From the NCBI RefSeq assembly GCF_014133895.1, contig NC_050727.1, forward strand, positions 248,001 through 312,000: a stretch of 64,000 nucleotides of DNA, in the 5' to 3' direction. The notes beneath the pieces are model-generated. The model was not told the DNA's origin. It made no database searches and was given only the letters and a program-made list of their open reading frames with translations. This document shows positions 53,858-62,999 of the stretch, one piece after another. Positions within the stretch are counted from its first letter, which is position 1. Every line of letters begins with the position of its first letter. The position numbers and the translations under genes were made by a program. The DNA comes from Torulaspora globosa (lineage: Eukaryota > Ascomycota > Saccharomycetes > Saccharomycetales > Saccharomycetaceae).

Positions 53858-55618
53858 TTAGCGTCTCTGGTGCGGGATGGTACCACATCGGTCCTTACCG
53901 AAGTTGATCTTCAAGTCCTGGAATGATGGATTGGATTTGATCTTGTCAATGGCTGAGATAGCGTTGTTGATGTTGGTGTAGTTGATGAAACAGCAGTTTC
54001 TCTCTGGTAGAAAGTTAATTTGCTCGACTTCACCGAATTCTTCGAAGACGGAGCGTAGGTTCTCTGCTGTGAATATTGGATTTTGTCTTTTACTGTCCTG
54101 TTCAAAGTCGATGTTGCCAACGTAGACGTTTCTCGAGGCTCCGTTACTGACAGCGAGGGCTAGGGAATTTTGAAGAGGTCCCGGATGTTTGCCCCATCCT
54201 ACCCTGCAGCGTCTTTTTTGTATCGTTATTCCATGCAGCGAACTCATTGCGTAGAATTGAGCCGCGGCCGCGGGATCAATGAACGTCACAAAACAAACAT
54301 GTCGATCGGATAGCAATTTTATCGCCTGAAGTATACCCCCACGCACTACGTTACAAATCTCCTCGATCTTGACGTCTTTCGGTAGATTTCCCAAATAAAC
54401 CGTTCTATTCCCCAGGTTATTTGGTCCCCCAGCTGACGTTGCAATAGCTGCTGCTGCCGCTGACTGCTGCAATAGAGCATTCGAGATCAATTCGTAGTCC
54501 TTGAACTGCGCCGATCTATCCATCCCAGGATGAATACCCAAGAACTGTGCTGCGTTATGCTGTTGGGTCTTCGTGATGAACGCGCATCGATCTTTCCCGT
54601 AGAAGATCTTCTTGTTCTTGTAGTATGCATTAGTACTAGCTAGATTTGCTACTACTTTGATGGCACTGAGAATTGATGCAAAATGAATAAATGCAATGCC
54701 TTTTTCAGCTACAATCTTGACACAATCTATCTCACCAAACTCTTGAAGATCTGATTTCAGTTTGTCCTCCGTTATCTTTTCCTCAGTTGGATCAGCACCA
54801 ACTTGCGATGCAATATCGGTATCTGTGTTGAGCTGTCCTATGTAAACATTCCTCGTGGCACCATCGCTACGAATAGCATTGGCCACAAAAGGGTCCACCG
54901 GCGTCGGCTTTCCCCAGCCGATTTTGATGTCTCTTCCATCGATATGTAGCCTCTTCAAGAGCGCATCCGAGTGGAAAAGTAAAGCTGCACTCTCGTCCAC
55001 AAAAGTAAGAAACGCACACATCTTATCGGGCAGTATTCTTACCTCTTCTACGACCCCACTGCGCACATGATCTAGGAGTGCTTTGACTGTCAAAGTAGGT
55101 GGGATATTGCCCAGATAAACTGTCTTACTAGGAGCACTCGTGAAGATGGGGGGACAGCTTAGCTGACCACCACTCGGTAAAATGTTGTTACTGTTAGCCA
55201 CAGCATGTACCATAGCATAACTACCATCGTTTCTTTGTCCCGCTACCGAACCACATATGTCAGCTCGCGAATAACCAGAAGATACCGTAGAAAGCTGGCT
55301 AGACGGATATTCATCCAAATCTCGATTGAAACAGAATGAGATGTGATTCTCGCAGATTCCGTCTTCCTCGCTCGTTCGAAATGTACCAATGCCATTAACC
55401 ACAGTCCCACCCGCAAATCCCGAGCTACACAGTTGCTGAGACGGATATCGATCTAACGTAAAGCCACTTGTGTTCTGAGACCAAGAAGCACGGCTGTCAC
55501 CTTGTCCTGCCTGCAATAACGCTCCAGACTGCAAGCTGCTCAGGTTGTGTGGCTGTGAATCTCGGTTCTGCAGACTAGGCTGGAAAAACTGATTTGTATT
55601 ATTCCCATACGTGCGCAT
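53858..55618 (-). CDS. MRN1: RNA-binding protein Mrn1 with four RRMs
   Basis: Mrn1 binds mRNAs for chromatin and cell-wall functions. The protein has 586 residues (about 612 in S. cerevisiae). After a disordered N terminus come four RRMs beginning near SKTVYLGNIPPTLTVKALLD, ATRNVYIGQLNTDTD, GNRTVYLGNLPKDVKIEEI and ASRNVYVGNIDFEQDSKR. Each ends with a GWGKP, FGKDRC, GWGKHPG or FGKDRCG block, a pattern typical of this family. The gene order with UIP4 matches YPL184C-YPL186C. Confidence 0.96.
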   Translation of the reverse strand: MRTYGNNTNQFFQPSLQNRDSQPHNLSSLQSGALLQAGQGDSRASWSQNTSGFTLDRYPSQQLCSSGFAGGTVVNGIGTFRTSEEDGICENHISFCFNRDLDEYPSSQLSTVSSGYSRADICGSVAGQRNDGSYAMVHAVANSNNILPSGGQLSCPPIFTSAPSKTVYLGNIPPTLTVKALLDHVRSGVVEEVRILPDKMCAFLTFVDESAALLFHSDALLKRLHIDGRDIKIGWGKPTPVDPFVANAIRSDGATRNVYIGQLNTDTDIASQVGADPTEEKITEDKLKSDLQEFGEIDCVKIVAEKGIAFIHFASILSAIKVVANLASTNAYYKNKKIFYGKDRCAFITKTQQHNAAQFLGIHPGMDRSAQFKDYELISNALLQQSAAAAAIATSAGGPNNLGNRTVYLGNLPKDVKIEEICNVVRGGILQAIKLLSDRHVCFVTFIDPAAAAQFYAMSSLHGITIQKRRCRVGWGKHPGPLQNSLALAVSNGASRNVYVGNIDFEQDSKRQNPIFTAENLRSVFEEFGEVEQINFLPERNCCFINYTNINNAISAIDKIKSNPSFQDLKINFGKDRCGTIPHQRR

Positions 55619-56115
55619 ACTAAATGGTAAAGGCGATATTGCACAGCCAATGGTACGTTTTTGACTTGTGACGCGAAGACGGACCTCGGAGTCGAACCTT
55701 AATTATTGCAAAAAATTCAAAGAAGTAGTCGAGTCCTTGACGAAATTCAACTCCACGTGAATATAGTGCTTTCCTTTAGGAAAAAAAGTGACCTACCAAA
55801 GGGATCACAATTAAATTTGAGCTTAGAGAATGCCTGGAAATCTCTATGCTATCTGATACCTCAAAGCCGATGAGAAGTTTGTGATCCACAGCCAGACACA
55901 AGCAAAAATTACCTCAGCACAGACCTTTTCTGCAGCTTCTCTCTGAGAAATTACCAGGTTGCCAGCAACCCGCCTTTTTCCTTGGCAGATCAAAGATGAA
56001 TGAAATTCGAGAACCTCTAGAGCTCTTCCCACGTACAAAATTTTTTCACGATTTCAAAGTCATCGAGAACGAGGGCAGTAGTGGGTAAGATGACTTTGCC
56101 ATTCGATCTGCTAGA
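55619..56115. other. Intergenic, MRN1 promoter and LIF1 3' flank
   Basis: CACGTG at 55754-55759 is an E-box. On the minus strand GGTTCGACTCC (55698-55688) is a perfect isolated B box with no matching A box or tRNA fold. No gene is seen. Confidence 0.45.
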
Positions 56116-57294
56116 TCAGCCGGGGGAACTGATATCTGTGTCTGGCTGAGATGAGGACTCGGGATCTGACTTGCTAGCAGGAGATTGTTCACCCGCGTTA
56201 GGAACCTCGGTCTCTGTGTCCGCCTCTGTATCCGCTTCTGTATCAGATTGTGATTCAGCTCCGATCGTCGACCTGCTATCGACGATCGGGTGGCTATTCT
56301 GGCTATCCGTCTCGTGAAGCCTTTCTTCATGTGATTCTTGCTTGACTGCTGGTTTCTTGGGCGTGCTGTTGCTATTTGGGCTCTCTTCCTTCACTTTTGT
56401 AATACCAAAGAACTGGAAATCGTCGTCAAAATCATCTGCTGGTTCGATTTTTGGTTCAGGAAACAACTTTCTGTTAACCTTTTTCCGCTTGTGGTCATCC
56501 TTCATTTGTTCCGCTCTAGCTCTCCTCTTCCCCGGTGAGATCAGCTCGGAGACTGCTTCCCTGACATTTCTATTGATGACCTCGGAGTCCTGTATGTCGC
56601 CCAGACCGGATACAGGACATTTCTCCTCCAGCTGCTGCTCCAACTGTGCAATTCTTGTTTTCTTCTCATTCAGTAGATTCACCATAATGCTTCTAGTCTT
56701 ATCGTCTCTCTCCAGCCGCACTTTCTCCAGGCTCTCCCGCTCACTCAGGAACGATTCGAGCTCCGCCGTCCTCAAAAGAAGCGCTTTCACCGCATCGCTA
56801 GACTCGCAGTAGGAAGCGAACAGCCTGTTCGTCATCTGAAACAGATCAACTTCTCCCTCAGAGACTGCCGGCACGTCTAACTGCGCAAGCTTCCTCACTA
56901 TCCCGCCGGCCTCCATCTCCATCGCTAAATACCACGTCTTCCCGTCTGCCGCATGACACACCCATCTCGTATACTGCACGCTGCCTTTCACCGAGTCCAA
57001 TTGGACTCGATGACCGGTCAAAAGCTTAACTAACTCGTGCCAAATCGCCCCCTTCAGCGAGCTCTTCTCCCTCTCTGTCCCCGGAAAAATCTTCAGATCT
57101 TCACGACTAATTTTTTGTCTCTTGTGGATCTCATTGCCTTCACTAATCACGATCTCCTCGATCATCAGTTCACTTAGCTCTTGCTCGCTTTCCGGCAAAC
57201 GTTGCTCGCCCAAATCACTCTCACACAACACCACATCCTCTGGCGCCTCTTCATCAACGACATTGGATACCGCTATACAGCTGACAAACTTCAT
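56116..57294 (-). CDS. LIF1: XRCC4-like end-joining factor Lif1
   Basis: Lif1 holds and stabilises DNA ligase IV (Dnl4) in nonhomologous end joining. The protein has 392 residues (421 in S. cerevisiae). The N-terminal head domain spans about residues 1-180 (MKFVSCIAVSNV...LKGAIWHELVKLLTGHRVQL...YTRWVCHAADGKTWYLAMEME). A coiled-coil stalk follows (ERESLEKVRLERDDKTRSIM...RIAQLEQQLEE). The C-terminal region is disordered and acidic with DTEA repeats. A perfect 11-bp inverted repeat lies within its coding sequence. It is divergent from NBP35 as in YGL090W-YGL091C. Confidence 0.93.
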   Translation of the reverse strand: MKFVSCIAVSNVVDEEAPEDVVLCESDLGEQRLPESEQELSELMIEEIVISEGNEIHKRQKISREDLKIFPGTEREKSSLKGAIWHELVKLLTGHRVQLDSVKGSVQYTRWVCHAADGKTWYLAMEMEAGGIVRKLAQLDVPAVSEGEVDLFQMTNRLFASYCESSDAVKALLLRTAELESFLSERESLEKVRLERDDKTRSIMVNLLNEKKTRIAQLEQQLEEKCPVSGLGDIQDSEVINRNVREAVSELISPGKRRARAEQMKDDHKRKKVNRKLFPEPKIEPADDFDDDFQFFGITKVKEESPNSNSTPKKPAVKQESHEERLHETDSQNSHPIVDSRSTIGAESQSDTEADTEADTETEVPNAGEQSPASKSDPESSSQPDTDISSPG

Positions 57295-57536
57295 CCATTC
57301 CTGGTGGCCATCCTCAGCCGCTGTTCAGAATCGGTGGCGTATAAGCTTTGTTTATATTGAAAGTTCAAGTCGTTTGGGCGCTTAAATATCACCAAAGGCG
57401 GGTAAGTGATCTCATCTCAATATATAGAGGTAGTCATTCTATTAGTCAGAACCACTATCTTTGAGAGCTAAGAGGCTGAGAAAGCTGCCGATCAGATCCG
57501 CTAGACATTATCTTAGCGAGATCGAGCGCTACGGAA

Positions 57537-58523
57537 ATGGGGCTGGTGCTTGGAAATGTCGAGAACTCTGGGATGCCACCGGAATACGAGCTAGAACACC
57601 CAAAAGCCGAACATTGTCCTGGACCAGAGTCTGAGAATGCAGGAAAAGGTGATGCTTGCAATGGTTGTGCCAATCAAAGTGTATGCGAAAGCCTGCCGAA
57701 AGGGCCCGATCCAGATATACCGGCAATAGTGGAAAATCTCTCGAATATTAAGCATAAGGTGTTGGTGCTCTCTGGTAAGGGTGGAGTTGGTAAATCTACT
57801 TTCACGACGATGTTGAGCTGGGCTTTGTCTGCAGATGAAGATCTGCAAGTTGGAGCGATGGATTTGGATATTTGTGGACCTTCTTTGCCTCACATGCTGG
57901 GATGTGTCAACGATGTAGTGCACGAATCGAATGCGGGTTGGACGCCTGTCTATGTGGCAGATAATCTAGCGACCATGTCAATCCAGTTTATGCTTCCGGA
58001 GGATGATTCTGCTGTGATATGGAGGGGAACAAAGAAGAACGCGCTGATCAAGAAGTTTTTGAAGGACGTTAATTGGGATTACCTAGATTACCTTATTATA
58101 GATACACCTCCAGGAACGTCCGACGAGCACATTACGATAAATAAGTATATGAAGGACTCAGGGATTGACGGTGCCCTGGTTGTGACTACCCCGCAGGAAG
58201 TAGCGCTGTTGGACGTGAGAAAAGAAATCGATTTCTGTCGAAAGGCAGGCATCAAAGTGTTAGGGCTTGTTGAGAACATGAGCGGCTTCGTGTGCCCAGG
58301 TTGCAAAGGGCAGTCTCAGATTTTCAAACCCACTACGGGAGGTGGGAAGGGGCTTTGTGCCGAGTTAGGGATCAAGTTCTTGGGATCCGTACCGCTTGAT
58401 CCTAGAATAGGCAAATGCTGCGATAATGGCGAGAGCTTTTTGGACGCTTACCCAGATAGTCCAGCATCGGAAGCTGTACTTCAGGTTGTTGAGTCACTAC
58501 GTGACGCCGTTGGCGATTTATAG
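57537..58523 (+). CDS. NBP35: Cytosolic Fe-S cluster scaffold Nbp35
   Basis: Nbp35 forms a complex with Cfd1 that assembles [4Fe-4S] clusters for cytosolic and nuclear proteins. The protein has 328 residues, as in S. cerevisiae. The N-terminal ferredoxin-like cluster has Cys in HCPGPES, DACNGCANQSVC. The P-loop is LSGKGGVGKSTFTTML near residues 76-91. Also seen are DLDICGPSLPHMLG, IIDTPPGTSDEH and the C-terminal CPGCKG pair that binds the bridging cluster with Cfd1. Confidence 0.99.
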   Translation: MGLVLGNVENSGMPPEYELEHPKAEHCPGPESENAGKGDACNGCANQSVCESLPKGPDPDIPAIVENLSNIKHKVLVLSGKGGVGKSTFTTMLSWALSADEDLQVGAMDLDICGPSLPHMLGCVNDVVHESNAGWTPVYVADNLATMSIQFMLPEDDSAVIWRGTKKNALIKKFLKDVNWDYLDYLIIDTPPGTSDEHITINKYMKDSGIDGALVVTTPQEVALLDVRKEIDFCRKAGIKVLGLVENMSGFVCPGCKGQSQIFKPTTGGGKGLCAELGIKFLGSVPLDPRIGKCCDNGESFLDAYPDSPASEAVLQVVESLRDAVGDL

Positions 58524-58602
58524 CGCTTCGAAATTGAGATACAAATGCATTGATTGTTTATGGACTTTTTATAATGGAAATAATAAGGATCAAAGGCTAA
58601 TT

Positions 58603-61600
58603 TCAAACCAGGGAGCTTTCAAGGTATTTCTTCTCTGGCTGTCCGAGCGGCAACTTTAGTAGCTTTTCCTTGTAGCTATCGTCTTTCTCTGCACTGTGCT
58701 GTTCCAGTTCCAGATACTGCGCTGCGACATACTGAGATATTATACTACAACAAACCGGAATTGCTTTGCATCGCTTATGAGCTTCGTACAGTAAACAGAC
58801 ACCATCTAACAGACAATCAATAAGTTGTTTGTCTGCATTTGAACCTAATTTCAGCTTCACATAAATGTCGTACACTCCTAAACCAGTTGACCAATTCTTC
58901 ATTTCAGAAGCTGGAAAACTTGATAATAATCCTTGAAGTACGGTTAAGTCCCTTTCATTATTTGTTAGGCCATTAATAATCAGCATGGGACCGACAGATT
59001 CGATTACAACTCTCTCTGCTTCTTCAAAGGCTTCAGCCTTAATCAAGCATTGTGCTTCCCGCAAGTAATCGCCGTCATACCTATGTTTAAGAGCTGCGGC
59101 TTTTTGAATTAAGCGGGTTGGAATACGCAGCCGTTGTATCATATCCTTATTTGAGGCCGAAGAAAGGATTGGAATTTCGTGATAGACTATCGACTCAATG
59201 TGCTGCTCCGCAGCCGAATCATCTGAGTAAAAGCTTGCTGCAAACAATGCCTCTTTATGGAGTTGACAAACTCGCAGTTGCCCGATATAATCGGAGGTGA
59301 GCTTATCATTCATACGATCAGATATCACACCTTCTTTACCAAATCTTAGAATCTGAGCAATATGCCAGGATATACTGTAGTCCAAAGGTGAGACAGCATT
59401 CTTCAGTTCTTCAAATGTAAATTCGATAGGTTCTTGCAAGCCGTACAGCTTGAAGATTGTATACTTGAAATCATGTTTGTTTGAAATAGGATCTCTAGTA
59501 GCCAGGGAAATCACCTCTTTCAACGATAACTCATTAACCTTACCATAGTACAAATTGGCCCCTAGTAACGCCAACCAGCTAATGGAATCTTTTTCTCGTT
59601 CATTTAAGAACTTTTCGTTGACTTCTTCACCGGCGAGCAATCTGTAGATGCGAGCTATGGCCGGACTTACTCTTTGACCACAAGAGCGCCATCTTTCAAG
59701 CTGCCCTGCAGCCAAATCACGGATACGGGGATCGTTTGAATCCAAAGTTGCGAGTAAGATAGCTAAATGACCATTTTGCGACTTTAGAGCCATTTTACAT
59801 GCATTGGCGACATCGTTTTTCAGCAGATACAAGAAAATGATCTCCAGCGCATCCGTTTCATTTTCTATTCTGGCATTAATCTCGTCTTTAGTCTGCTCAA
59901 CAATCCAAGAACAGATTTGCTTATGTCTTTCATTTTTCAGCAGAGCTTCCTCTACAGACGGGTCATCGACGGTGTAGTTTAGATTAATTTCATCAAAAAG
60001 GACTGAGCAAAGAGTCCAGAGCGTGTACTCGACACTAGATGGACTGCATAAATCTGCAATATCGCTGAATAGCAGTTGGCTGCCCGTTACCTTAGGGTAA
60101 TTGTTTGATTGCCTTTTAGTGAATGCGCATAGGCTGAAATGCTTAGAAAACAAAGCCTCGACGAAGGCTGGTTCCCTGCACGAGTTCATGGGAATAATAT
60201 GACTTCGCACACCTGACGTGCGGTTTGGAGCTTTCATTAGTAGGGATGAGTCAGAGGAAAACTTAGCAAAATTAAAGTTAACGATTCTCCTTTCCTTCTT
60301 GGCTGTTTTTTCTTTTCTCAAATTCTCGTTAAATTCATTAAAAAGCAGTTCAATGCCGTTATCGCCATCAACAGATAGATCACTTGCTTCAGCAAACACA
60401 GATTTAAGATTTGAGCCTGCAAGCTGAAGTTGTTCTACCCAGTTGCTTGAGGTGTTCAAAGCTGGTTCATTTACCATACCTTCAAAATCGGACTCATTAA
60501 TGTCTGGTTCGTATGGTTTTTCCTCGACAAGGAAATCACTCTCACGTGGCGTAACAGACTCTAAATCAGAGTTATTAGCCTGTCGGACACCAATGAGTTC
60601 TCTCTGTGGCAATTCAGCTGGTGAAAATCCATTCTCCTGGCTCTCAAACGTCCCCGGTAACATTTCTTGGTCCATTTTGGTTTGGGCCAATGACCTCCTT
60701 GCGTTGGGATAAGCGAAGTTTTCATCAATTATCGTCTCTGCTTTCGCATTTTTTACTTCTTGTTCGTCTATTTCGGCGTCTTCTTCGTTTGTCAGCCCCC
60801 AAATACTGAAGTGGTTTACTTTAAACGTCCATACTCCACCGAAAGGATTGTATGAGATAAAATCCATATTTCTCAAGTTTCTTAACCTTCTCACAAGTAC
60901 TTGAACTTCATTAGAGTTGGCTTCGTCTCTTAACTCTTTCTTTGATTTCTTGTCAACAGGGTACACATTGTTGAGGGTGACAATTGCTGGCACATTCAAG
61001 CCACATCCAATTGGTGGTTTCTTTGATTCATCAGCATAAACTTCAACAGTTTTATTAGCATTGAAGATTACTACCTTCCCAAACAGCTCGGTTTCGATGT
61101 GTTTAGCAAAAGCCGAGAGGTCAACGTCGTACTGGAATGTGATAGATCCGTAGCCTTTACGGCCAATCAAAAAATTGGGTACAGCAGTCAATTGTTCTTC
61201 ACTTAAGTTAGCTAACTGCTCAGGAGACGGAGAGCACCAATAGCCCGAGTTATCCACCGCCGGAGGCGAACTGTCGGATAGCTCATCATGATCATGCACT
61301 TGATTGGGTATATCATTGTCTTTCGTTAGAGCATTAATAGCGGGTTCTTGTTGTTCATCCTTTTGCGTTTTGCCTTCAGCGCAGTTGATTTTCTCTTCTC
61401 CGCTCTGATCAATGGTATGAGATTTTGTTGGGGTGGATTCACCTGTAAAAAGCTTTAGTTTTTTTGCTATGCTTCTGCTTGGATCTATCTTCAGTTTACG
61501 CATATCTGAGGAGCCTCCCCTCTGTAGTGAGAGCGGTGTAAAGCCTCCAGAAGGGAATTCATCTTTCTGTTTTGAAGCGGACTCGCGCGAATCAGTTATA

Positions 61601-62535
61601 TCTTTCACATTGGGCTTGTTCTTCTCCTGTGAATTCCATTGTCCGTCTAATGCTGGCGAGAAAATACCATGCGTGGATGACGTATTGGGAGCGCTTTTCA
61701 ACCTGGCACTCAACTTGTTTATCAGACTGGATTTGGAAGTCGCAGGGAGCGAAACCTGAGATCCGGTGGTGTTCGAAATAGTGGAGGAAATAGAGTATGT
61801 CCTTCGATTAGGGGCCGTTGAGCCAGACGTAAAGCTTGTATTGGACTCTGTAGATCTATCCAACGTAGTCTTGCTATCCATGGCGGGAGCTGTAATAGAA
61901 GCCGGCATTGAAGACACTGGCACCGGCACGTTGGCAATGTTCAGACCGTAAGGATTAAAAGACGGCTGTGTCTGAACAGAGTTGGAAACATTGTTATTAA
62001 ATGAGAAAGTTCCCTGCGTACTGTTTCCAAGCGATTGGTGATTGCCAAACAGTCCTGTACTACTGGTTGCGTTGGTGCCCGAGAAAAGACCCCCAGAGGC
62101 CTGGCCGGAACCTGAAAAGCCTGCCCCACCACTTATTTTGTTCTCAAATGGTAAGTTTCTTGATGATGCCCCATTAGAGCTACTACTTGTTCCGAACAAT
62201 CCGCCGCCACTTCCGCCTGCTGTGTTCTGTCCAAAGGCGAAACCTGAGCCTTTATTCTGAGTGCTATTGCTGCCGAATAATCCTCCAGTAGTAGTGTTAG
62301 CTTGAGTCCCTCCGAATAACCCATTCCCCTTAGTCTGAATGTTTGCTCCGCCATTCAGCAAATTTCCTGACGGGCTTGGCGTACTAACGGCAGCTGTAGG
62401 ATTAGCATTTCCAAAGAGCCCTTGTCCTCCAGCTTTGAATGGCTTTTGCAAGGTATTATTGGGAGCAGTCGGTGTCGAAGTGGGTGTCGAGGTATTGTTA
62501 AACAGTGATCCAGCAGTGGTACTTTTACCAAACAT
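58603..62535 (-). CDS. NUP145: Nucleoporin Nup145, self-cleaving precursor
   Basis: Nup145 splits itself into Nup145N, an FG nucleoporin, and Nup145C, a Y-complex scaffold. The protein has 1310 residues (1317 in S. cerevisiae). The first 200 residues hold GLFG and FG repeats, with a Ser/Thr-rich linker after them. The autoproteolytic domain starts near NSGYWCSPSPEQLANLSEEQ and ends at KVNHFSIWGL, where cleavage falls between Phe576 and Ser577. The C-terminal part is the helical Nup96-like solenoid (ILCSVLFDEIN-type helices through residue 1310). The frame extends three codons upstream without an ATG. Confidence 0.97.
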   Translation of the reverse strand: MFGKSTTAGSLFNNTSTPTSTPTAPNNTLQKPFKAGGQGLFGNANPTAAVSTPSPSGNLLNGGANIQTKGNGLFGGTQANTTTGGLFGSNSTQNKGSGFAFGQNTAGGSGGGLFGTSSSSNGASSRNLPFENKISGGAGFSGSGQASGGLFSGTNATSSTGLFGNHQSLGNSTQGTFSFNNNVSNSVQTQPSFNPYGLNIANVPVPVSSMPASITAPAMDSKTTLDRSTESNTSFTSGSTAPNRRTYSISSTISNTTGSQVSLPATSKSSLINKLSARLKSAPNTSSTHGIFSPALDGQWNSQEKNKPNVKDITDSRESASKQKDEFPSGGFTPLSLQRGGSSDMRKLKIDPSRSIAKKLKLFTGESTPTKSHTIDQSGEEKINCAEGKTQKDEQQEPAINALTKDNDIPNQVHDHDELSDSSPPAVDNSGYWCSPSPEQLANLSEEQLTAVPNFLIGRKGYGSITFQYDVDLSAFAKHIETELFGKVVIFNANKTVEVYADESKKPPIGCGLNVPAIVTLNNVYPVDKKSKKELRDEANSNEVQVLVRRLRNLRNMDFISYNPFGGVWTFKVNHFSIWGLTNEEDAEIDEQEVKNAKAETIIDENFAYPNARRSLAQTKMDQEMLPGTFESQENGFSPAELPQRELIGVRQANNSDLESVTPRESDFLVEEKPYEPDINESDFEGMVNEPALNTSSNWVEQLQLAGSNLKSVFAEASDLSVDGDNGIELLFNEFNENLRKEKTAKKERRIVNFNFAKFSSDSSLLMKAPNRTSGVRSHIIPMNSCREPAFVEALFSKHFSLCAFTKRQSNNYPKVTGSQLLFSDIADLCSPSSVEYTLWTLCSVLFDEINLNYTVDDPSVEEALLKNERHKQICSWIVEQTKDEINARIENETDALEIIFLYLLKNDVANACKMALKSQNGHLAILLATLDSNDPRIRDLAAGQLERWRSCGQRVSPAIARIYRLLAGEEVNEKFLNEREKDSISWLALLGANLYYGKVNELSLKEVISLATRDPISNKHDFKYTIFKLYGLQEPIEFTFEELKNAVSPLDYSISWHIAQILRFGKEGVISDRMNDKLTSDYIGQLRVCQLHKEALFAASFYSDDSAAEQHIESIVYHEIPILSSASNKDMIQRLRIPTRLIQKAAALKHRYDGDYLREAQCLIKAEAFEEAERVVIESVGPMLIINGLTNNERDLTVLQGLLSSFPASEMKNWSTGLGVYDIYVKLKLGSNADKQLIDCLLDGVCLLYEAHKRCKAIPVCCSIISQYVAAQYLELEQHSAEKDDSYKEKLLKLPLGQPEKKYLESSLV

Positions 62536-62999
62536 TTCTTCCAATTGACAACGGTAGTGTGGTCAATTGAATGGGAAAAATGTCACAATAGATTTCAAGT
62601 GAAAGAAAGTTCAATCTATTACCTATCTTGTGTTTATTGTGTATGTTATTCGTGAATACCAAAATTTTTCAATATACTCATCTAGAAAATTAGTAGAACC
62701 ATGAGATGAAGGAAGTGCTTGAAGAATACGCCTTTCAAGGCCATCTAAATACCGTTAAACAACTTTAAGAGTTATGCTCGAAGCCACCATCAGACATGAA
62801 GTGAAGCAACTGTAAATGGTTGTACTTCTGGTTTGTTTAAAGCGTTAGCGCAACTTCTAGCCACATTGATGCCAATTAAATCGGTTATTTGCCGTTGGAC
62901 GGATTCGTTGAAGGCCCATATCTCTATTCACAGCGATGTTACCTATGCAATCGCGGTCCTGTTGCATCCCAATGGATATGCGGGCCTGACAAACATCAT
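62536..62999. other. Intergenic, NUP145 promoter and SPC105 3' flank
   Basis: No gene or clear motif is seen. The part near the NUP145 start is AT-rich. Frames that continue from here into SPC105 on the plus strand are chance readings. Confidence 0.4.
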
